Source: Dongia_A sp035695765 | Lineage (GTDB): Bacteria > Pseudomonadota > Alphaproteobacteria > Dongiales > Dongiaceae | Direction: 5' to 3' | Length of the DNA: 64,000 nt | Assembly: GCA_035695765.1 (NCBI GenBank) | Contig: DASRRI010000131.1 | Location: 18,887 to 82,886 of the forward strand | Shown: positions 58,587 to 64,000 of the stretch, in pieces | Numbering within the stretch: the stretch's first letter is position 1 | Layout of the letters: each line of letters begins with the position of its first letter | The notes under the pieces: model-generated | Seen by the model: only the letters and a program-made list of their open reading frames with translations | Told to the model about the DNA's origin: nothing | Databases searched by the model: none | Position numbers and translations under genes: made by a program

Positions 58587-58985
58587 ATGATCCTCGGCAT
58601 CGGCAACGACATGATCGACATCCGGCGCGTGGAGAAATCCATCGAGCGCTGGGGCGCGCGCTTCATCAATCGCATCTTCACCGACGTCGAGCGCGCCAAA
58701 TCGGACCGGCGGGCGCAGCGCGCGGCGTCCTATGCCAAGCGGTTCGCGGCCAAGGAGGCGTGCGCCAAGGCGCTGGGAACCGGTCTCAATGCCGGAGTGT
58801 TCTGGCGCGACATGGGAGTGGTCAATCTGCCGTCCGGCAAGCCGACCCTGAAACTGACCGGCGGGGCGCTGAAGCGGCTGCAGGCCATCACGCCGCCGGG
58901 CATGGTGGTGCAGATCGACCTCACCATCACCGACGATTTTCCACAGGCCCAGGCCATCGTGATCATCTCCGCCAACCCGGCCTGA
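58587..58985 (+). CDS. acpS: holo-[acyl-carrier-protein] synthase
   Basis: A 132-aa 4'-phosphopantetheinyl transferase that loads ACP. MILGIGNDMIDIRRVEKSIE and RFAAKEACAKALGTGL hold the Mg and CoA sites. It lies 7 bases after rsh and 149 bases before lepB. The pdxJ gene that often accompanies acpS in related clusters is absent here. Confidence 0.95.
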   Translation: MILGIGNDMIDIRRVEKSIERWGARFINRIFTDVERAKSDRRAQRAASYAKRFAAKEACAKALGTGLNAGVFWRDMGVVNLPSGKPTLKLTGGALKRLQAITPPGMVVQIDLTITDDFPQAQAIVIISANPA

Positions 58986-59134
58986 ACGCGCCCAAGCCGC
59001 TGAAAAACTGGATGAAAAGACAACCGAGCGGAATCGGGGAGTTTCTTGACTTTGGCGCCCCCTGCTGGCTTGATCCCCCGCGGTCGGGCGAGGCGGCGCT
59101 CGCGCCCCTCAGTCCCGTGTAACGAAGAGTCCTC

Positions 59135-59986
59135 ATGTCACGTAAAACTTCCGGCGCTTTCAGCGAATTCTGGGAAATCGTCAAGACGCTGCTGTGGGCG
59201 GCCGTCATCGCGATCGTCATCCGGACCTTCGCCTATGAGCCGTTCAATATTCCCTCCGGATCTATGATCCCGACCTTGCTGGTCGGCGACTATCTCTTCG
59301 TGTCGAAGACTGCCTATGGCTACAGCAGGTTTTCGTTCCCCGGCGGCATCGTGCCGGTAGAAGGGCGGATCTGGGAGGGCGCGCCGAAGCGCGGAGACGT
59401 GGTGGTGTTCCGCCCGCCGGGAGAGCCTGAAACCGATTTCATCAAGCGCGTGATCGGCCTGCCGGGCGACAGGATCCAGATGCGGGCCGGTGTGCTCAAC
59501 ATCAACGGCGAGGCGGTGCAGCGCCAGCGCGTCGAGGATTTCGTCGATCCCGACGATCCGACGGAGCGGCCGATCCCGCAATATCTCGAGACCTTGCCCG
59601 GTGGCGTCACCCATCCCGTCATCGAGGCGGAGGGCGATCTCGGCGGCCTCGACGACACGCCAACCTATGTCGTGCCGCCCGATCATTATTTCATGATGGG
59701 CGACAATCGCGACCGCTCGAACGACAGCCGCATGTGGGACGAATCGCGCCTGCAGACTAGCAGCACCGACGAGGATCAGGCGGCGCTGAAGGCCGCCAAG
59801 CTCCAGGCCGAAATCGATGCCGGCAAGACCGACTGGCTTGGCAAGGTCGGATTCGTGCCCAAGGAGAATCTCATCGGCCCGGCCAAGATCCTGTTCTGGT
59901 CGTATGGCAGCGAATTCCGCTGGTACAACCCGGTCACCTGGGTCACGGCCCTGCGTTTCGGCCGGCTGCTGAACGTGATCGAGTGA
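59135..59986 (+). CDS. lepB: signal peptidase I
   Basis: A 283-aa membrane peptidase that cleaves signal peptides. It has an N-terminal membrane helix (about 12-32, VKTLLWAAVIAIVIRTFAYE). The catalytic Ser is in IPSGSMIPTLLVGDYLFV, the Lys in FIKRVIGLPGDRIQ, and the box E region is GDNRDRSNDSR. It ends directly before the rnc start codon (TGA followed by ATG), so lepB-rnc-era form one operon. Confidence 0.96.
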   Translation: MSRKTSGAFSEFWEIVKTLLWAAVIAIVIRTFAYEPFNIPSGSMIPTLLVGDYLFVSKTAYGYSRFSFPGGIVPVEGRIWEGAPKRGDVVVFRPPGEPETDFIKRVIGLPGDRIQMRAGVLNINGEAVQRQRVEDFVDPDDPTERPIPQYLETLPGGVTHPVIEAEGDLGGLDDTPTYVVPPDHYFMMGDNRDRSNDSRMWDESRLQTSSTDEDQAALKAAKLQAEIDAGKTDWLGKVGFVPKENLIGPAKILFWSYGSEFRWYNPVTWVTALRFGRLLNVIE

Positions 59987-60703
59987 ATGACAAAGGATGG
60001 CGACGCGCCGCTTGAGCACTTGATGCAGGTCCTGGGGCACAGCTTCGGCGACCCGGACCTGCTGCGGATCGCACTCACCCACCCCAGCGCCTTGACGCGC
60101 CGCACGGGCCGGCAGGGCCCGCGCCAGAAGGGCGGCCAGGACAATCAGCGGCTGGAGTTCCTCGGCGATCGCGTACTCGGCCTGGTGGTGGCGGAGATGC
60201 TCTATCGCACCTTTGGCAAGGAAGATGAGGGCGCGATGGCGAAGCGCCTGGCCGCTCTCGTACGCCAGGAAGGCCTTGCCCATGTCGCGCGCGCGATCGA
60301 CCTCGGCAGCCGTCTCATCCTTTCGCGCGGCGAAGCGGAGGGCGGCGGGCGCGACAACGCCGCGACCCTGGCCGATGCCTGCGAGGCGGTGATCGGCGCC
60401 ATCTATCTCGATGCCGGGCTGGATGCGGCGCGCCAGTTCGTGGAGCGTCATTGGGCCGAGCTGGTCGCTGCCGATTCCCAGCCGCCGCAGGATGCCAAGA
60501 CGGCTCTGCAGGAATGGGCACAGGCAGCAGGCCTTCCGCTGCCGATCTATCAGGTGGTGGAATCGAGTGGCCCGCCGCACGACCCGACCTTCACTGTCGA
60601 AGTGCGGGTCACCGGCAAGCGCGCCGCCAAGGCAAGCGGCAAGTCCAAGCGCGCGGCTGAACAGGCGGCAGCGGCTTCGCTGATCGCGGAATTGCGCCCG
60701 TGA
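59987..60703 (+). CDS. rnc: ribonuclease III
   Basis: A 238-aa dsRNA endonuclease. The nuclease domain (about 10-150) has NQRLEFLGDRVLGLVVAEML and AATLADACEAVIGAIYLD, with the acidic catalytic residues. The double-stranded RNA-binding domain (about 165-237) follows (DAKTALQEWAQAAGLPLPIY). It overlaps era by four bases (GTGA). Confidence 0.96.
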   Translation: MTKDGDAPLEHLMQVLGHSFGDPDLLRIALTHPSALTRRTGRQGPRQKGGQDNQRLEFLGDRVLGLVVAEMLYRTFGKEDEGAMAKRLAALVRQEGLAHVARAIDLGSRLILSRGEAEGGGRDNAATLADACEAVIGAIYLDAGLDAARQFVERHWAELVAADSQPPQDAKTALQEWAQAAGLPLPIYQVVESSGPPHDPTFTVEVRVTGKRAAKASGKSKRAAEQAAAASLIAELRP

Positions 60704-61605
60704 CCGAAGCGGTGACGCGTTGCGGCTTCGTCGCGCTGATCGGCGCGCCCAATGCCGGCAAATCGACGCTCCTCAACCGCCTGATCGGCGCCAAGGTCTC
60801 GATCGTCAGCCCGAAGGTGCAGACCACACGCCGGCGCGTCATCGGCGTCGCCTTGCGGGGCGCCGCGCAAGTGGTGTTCGTCGACACGCCCGGCATCTTC
60901 GCGCCCAAGCGGCGGCTCGACCGCGCGATGGTGGCGGCCGCCTGGAGCGGGGCAGGGGACGCCGACCGCATTGTCCTGCTGGTCGATGCCACGAAGAAGA
61001 AGATCGACGGCGATACCCGCGCGATCATCGATGGACTGAAGCGAGACCAGCGTCAGGCAATCTGCGCTATCAACAAGGTAGATGCGGTCAAGCACGAGAG
61101 CCTGCTGAAGCTGGCGGGCGAACTGAACGCGCTGTTCACGTTCGAGCAGGTTTTCATGATCTCGGCGGAGACCGGCGACGGCGTCGAAGATGTGATGGAC
61201 GAAGTGGTCGCGCATCTGCCGGAAGGGCCGCACCACTTCCCGGACGACCAGCTGACCGACCTTCCGGTGCGCCTGCTGGCGTCGGAAGTGACGCGCGAGC
61301 ATCTGTTCCGCCAGTTGCACGAGGAAGTGCCGTACGCGCTGACGGTCGAGACCGAGGCGTGGGAGGAATTCAAGGACGGCAGCGCCAAGGTCTCGCAGAT
61401 CATCTATGTCGCGCGCGACAACCAGAAGGCGATCGTGCTGGGCAAAGGCGGCAACCGCATCAAGCAAGTCCGCGAAGCAGCCCAGGCCGAACTCGAGGCG
61501 ATGCTGGAGCGCAGGCTGCATTTGTTCCTGTTCGTCAAGGTGCGCGAGAACTGGCAGGAAGACCCGGAGCGCTACCGCGAGATGGGGCTGGATTTCGAAA
61601 GCTAG
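60700..61605 (+). CDS. era: GTPase Era
   Basis: A 301-aa ribosome-assembly GTPase. G motifs are GAPNAGKSTLLNRLIG, DTPGIF and NKVDAV. The C-terminal KH domain carries VARDNQKAIVLGKGGNRIKQ, which binds the 3' end of 16S rRNA. A GTG start overlaps the rnc stop. Confidence 0.97.
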   Translation: MTEAVTRCGFVALIGAPNAGKSTLLNRLIGAKVSIVSPKVQTTRRRVIGVALRGAAQVVFVDTPGIFAPKRRLDRAMVAAAWSGAGDADRIVLLVDATKKKIDGDTRAIIDGLKRDQRQAICAINKVDAVKHESLLKLAGELNALFTFEQVFMISAETGDGVEDVMDEVVAHLPEGPHHFPDDQLTDLPVRLLASEVTREHLFRQLHEEVPYALTVETEAWEEFKDGSAKVSQIIYVARDNQKAIVLGKGGNRIKQVREAAQAELEAMLERRLHLFLFVKVRENWQEDPERYREMGLDFES

Positions 61606-61705
61606 CCGCTTGCACCTCTTGTGCTTAGTGTTCGCTTAACCACACTACGTTCATTGTCTGCAGTAGGGCCGGTTCGTGATCGGCTGCGCTGGGGCCGCGA
61701 TCGCC

Positions 61706-62509
61706 ATGACGATGCACAAAGTGAAGCCGATTTCGACTCTGGTGCTGGCGACAGTGCTCGGGCTGGTCGTACAGCCTGCCTCTGCGGATGACGTCGGAAT
61801 CGAAATGCTGGTGGGCCGAACCCCACCCAATGTCCGATGGGAGGATGGCAAGCTGACCGGCTATTGGGTGGAGCTGGCGCGCCTCGCCGCGCAGAAGGCG
61901 AACGTTCCGATCGAAGGTTTCCAGAATTTGCCCTATCAGCGCTCGCTGCAGGAAGTGGCGGGCGGATATCGTCAGTGCCATCCGTTCGTCGCGCGAACGC
62001 CAAAGAACGAGGCATCCTACCATTGGGTCGCACCGACGCGACGCATCGTGACGACGGTGTTCGTCACCACCGACATGCCGAACCCGCCCAAGACGATCGA
62101 GGATCTGAAGCAGCATGAGATCGCAGTCCAGCGCGGCACCCTCGGCGACCATGCCCTGGAAGAGCTTGGCATACCGGCGATGCGTGTCACCGATACCAGC
62201 CGGCTCGCGGTTCTGCTGGAGCACCGCCGCGTCTCGGTCTTCGTCGCGGAATATGCGTCCGGCTTCGCTTCCGCCACGGAGGCGGCGGTGACGGTGAAAG
62301 AGGCGATGCCGCTGGCTGAAACGCTCGGCTACTTCGTCTGTTCGCCCCGCATCGACGGCGCGCTCGCCGATCGCCTGGCTGCTTCCATCAAGGACATCTT
62401 CGCGGCTGGCCTCGACCGTCTCTTGGCGGCAGCCGACGGCATGGATCCCCTGGTCTATGAACGGGTGCGCCCGGCATCGCTCGCCGCGGCCGGCCAGCCG
62501 ACGCAATAG
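61706..62509 (+). CDS. periplasmic solute-binding-like protein (type 2 PBP fold)
   Basis: A 267-aa protein with a signal peptide (MTMHKVKPISTLVLATVLGL, cleavage near SADD). The rest fits the amino-acid or sugar-binding PBP fold of ABC systems and sensor partners: LVGRTPPNVRWEDGKLTGYW, EDLKQHEIAVQRGTLGDHAL and VSVFVAEYASGFASA. It sits between era and recO, where recO normally follows closely, and has no permease neighbours. It may be an orphan sensor or binding protein. Confidence 0.7.
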   Translation: MTMHKVKPISTLVLATVLGLVVQPASADDVGIEMLVGRTPPNVRWEDGKLTGYWVELARLAAQKANVPIEGFQNLPYQRSLQEVAGGYRQCHPFVARTPKNEASYHWVAPTRRIVTTVFVTTDMPNPPKTIEDLKQHEIAVQRGTLGDHALEELGIPAMRVTDTSRLAVLLEHRRVSVFVAEYASGFASATEAAVTVKEAMPLAETLGYFVCSPRIDGALADRLAASIKDIFAAGLDRLLAAADGMDPLVYERVRPASLAAAGQPTQ

Positions 62510-62549
62510 GGCTGGATTTCAAAGCGCGGACCGGGCAGCGTCTGGCCCG

Positions 62550-63278
62550 ATGGACTGGCAGGATCAAGGCTTCGTATTGGCGGCGCGGCGGCATGGCGAG
62601 AGCGATGCCATCCTGACTGTGCTGACGCGCGAGCATGGACGGCATCTCGGCATCGTCAAAGGCGGGACCGGCCGGCGCCAGCGCGCGGTGGTGGAGATCG
62701 GCAATGCGGTCACTGCCCATTGGCACGCGCGCCTCACCGAGCATCTCGGACGCTTCCAGGTGGAGCTGAGCGCGCCGCACGCCGCCTTGTGCATGGCGGA
62801 CCCGGCGCGGCTAGCGGCCTTGAGCGCGGCGTGCGCGACGTTGGACGCCGCGCTGCCCGAACGCGAGCCGCATGAGGACGTGTTCGACGATTTCGCAGCC
62901 CTGGTGGAGCAGCTGTCGCGCCAGGCCGCGGACTGGCCGACCCAGTACAATCGCTGGGAAGCGCGGCTCTTATCTTCGCTCGGTTTCGGCCTCGACCTCT
63001 CGCAATGTGCGGTGACGGGGGAGACGGAGGGGCTGGCCTATGTCTCGCCGAAGACCGGACGCGCGGTGACGGCGGAGGCGGGCAAGCTGCATAAGGACAG
63101 GCTGCTGCCGCTGCCGTCGTTCCTGATCCGCGACCGCGAGAAGCCGGGCCGCGGTGATCTGATCGCCGGCTTGCGCTTGACGGGATACTTCCTCGACCGG
63201 CATGTCTTTGCTCACGCGCTCAAGCCGGGCGCGACGGAAGCGCGGGCGCGGCTGATCGAGCGGCTGACGGCCAAGTGA
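62550..63278 (+). CDS. recO: DNA repair protein RecO
   Basis: A 242-aa recombination mediator that loads RecA with RecR. The N-terminal OB fold begins MDWQDQGFVLAARRHGESDA, followed by HGRHLGIVKGG. A helical domain (RWEARLLSSLGFGLDLSQCA) follows. The zinc-binding Cys set of some RecO proteins appears reduced to single Cys. It is the last gene of the rnc-era-recO region, after the solute-binding insertion. Confidence 0.93.
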   Translation: MDWQDQGFVLAARRHGESDAILTVLTREHGRHLGIVKGGTGRRQRAVVEIGNAVTAHWHARLTEHLGRFQVELSAPHAALCMADPARLAALSAACATLDAALPEREPHEDVFDDFAALVEQLSRQAADWPTQYNRWEARLLSSLGFGLDLSQCAVTGETEGLAYVSPKTGRAVTAEAGKLHKDRLLPLPSFLIRDREKPGRGDLIAGLRLTGYFLDRHVFAHALKPGATEARARLIERLTAK

Positions 63279-63289
63279 TGGGGGGATAG

Positions 63290-64000
63290 GTGGGGAAGAA
63301 AGTTCTGGTGATCGGCGCCGGCATCGTCGGCTGCTCGGCGGCGCTCTGGCTGCAACGCGACGGGCACCAGGTGACCATCGTCGACAAAAGGGGACCGGGC
63401 GAGGGCGCTTCCAAGGGCAATGCCAGCGTCATTGCGACCGAATCCTGCATTCCGGTGGCGACGCCGGGCGTTCTGTGGGACGTGCCGAAATACCTCGCCG
63501 ATCCGCTGGGACCGCTCGCCATCCGCTGGTCGTATCTGCCCAAGCTGGCGCCGTGGCTGTGGCGCTTCCTGCGGTCGAGCGGCGAGGCGAAGGTGGAGGA
63601 AATTTCCATCGCGCTGCGCTCGCTGCTGGTCGAGGCGCTGGCGGCGCACAAGGAGCTTGCAACTGCGGCCGGTTGCCGCGACATCATCCAGGATACCGGC
63701 TGGCTCGGCATCTTCGAAAGCGATGCCAGGTTCCAATCCTACCAATGGGACCTGGAGCTGCAGACGCGCCGCGGCGTCAAGTTCGAGATTCTGAAGGCCG
63801 AGGAGATCCGGCAGTTCGAGCCGAGCCTGCAGCCGATCTACAAGCATGCGGTCTATTATCCGGAGAATTCCTACGTCCTCGACAATTATCGCCTGGTGCG
63901 CACGCTGGCGGAAGACGTGACGCGCAATGGCGGGCGCATCGTCCAGGACGAGATCCAGGATTTCGAGATCGGCGCGGACGGGCCCAAGGCAGCGATCGGC
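63290..64000 (+). CDS. FAD-dependent amine/amino-acid oxidoreductase (DadA-like), partial
   Basis: The first 237 residues are present; the window ends inside the gene. The N-terminal dinucleotide site GKKVLVIGAGIVGCSAALWL followed by VDKRGPGEGASKGNASVI is that of D-amino-acid dehydrogenase small subunits, which oxidise D-amino acids to keto acids and pass electrons to quinone. A GTG start follows GGGGGATAG, 11 bases after the recO stop. Confidence 0.82.
   Translation, partial: MGKKVLVIGAGIVGCSAALWLQRDGHQVTIVDKRGPGEGASKGNASVIATESCIPVATPGVLWDVPKYLADPLGPLAIRWSYLPKLAPWLWRFLRSSGEAKVEEISIALRSLLVEALAAHKELATAAGCRDIIQDTGWLGIFESDARFQSYQWDLELQTRRGVKFEILKAEEIRQFEPSLQPIYKHAVYYPENSYVLDNYRLVRTLAEDVTRNGGRIVQDEIQDFEIGADGPKAAIG

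Overview
The window is GC-rich DNA with a coding layout typical of Alphaproteobacteria. The evidence is a complete PhyR-NepR-EcfG general stress module (confined to that class), a single long Rsh-type RelA/SpoT, the gene order rpoZ-rsh-acpS-lepB-rnc-era-recO, a CtrA-type TTAA-N7-TTAA box, and small DUF465 and PAS_5 proteins. A Rhodospirillales-like organism is plausible, but the genus cannot be read from the sequence. No rRNA, tRNA, CRISPR array, transposase or phage gene was recognised.

Layout. 0-3.3 kb: a secreted multidomain protein with a metzincin-like zinc motif, then a junction of two gene fossils (the 3' end of a dehalogenase-like hydrolase gene and the 3' end of gatB) and an AT-rich stretch. 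3.3-10.6 kb: chemotaxis receptor, coiled-coil membrane protein, haloacetate-dehalogenase-like hydrolase, PutA for proline catabolism, and a VapBC toxin-antitoxin pair. 10.6-17.8 kb: purE-purK, a diguanylate cyclase behind a CtrA box, PAS_5 and DUF465 proteins, dihydroorotase coupled to a thiolase, and an AcuI-like reductase. 17.9-24 kb: membrane spermidine-synthase-like protein and exported PCMT, an XRE-S24 regulator, dodecin, and an LpxR-like lipid A deacylase.

24-37 kb is a general stress response island. The core is a HisKA_2 sensor kinase, PhyR, NepR and EcfG, joined by a second EcfG-like sigma factor, a second NepR-like protein and many small stress proteins (PRC-barrel, YqjD/YqjE/YqjK-like, CsbD, DUF3309, DUF1328-like, low-affinity iron permease, Lon-like protease, GalU). 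GGAAC-N17/18-GTT promoter matches lie upstream of several of these genes. The phyR/nepR intergenic region carries one symmetric match that reads in both directions.

38.5-43.5 kb is a compact minus-strand RiPP operon of the bufferin type. It holds a secreted Cys-rich precursor (BufA2-like), a DUF692 MNIO enzyme with a DUF2063 partner, a secreted HExxH metallopeptidase, and then a second DUF692-DUF2063 pair with no visible precursor. A hairpin sits between the precursor and the first enzyme gene. This composite architecture is the best candidate here for an incompletely described system.

43.7-64 kb is mostly housekeeping: cysD-cysNC sulfate activation, an M23 peptidase with bactofilin, threonine ammonia-lyase, soluble lytic transglycosylase, dapA-smpB, a GNAT gene with an apparent one-base frameshift, a family 5 uracil-DNA glycosylase, a NYN-domain protein, folK, and rpoZ-rsh-acpS-lepB-rnc-era. 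A periplasmic solute-binding-like gene follows, then recO and a DadA-like oxidoreductase cut by the window edge.
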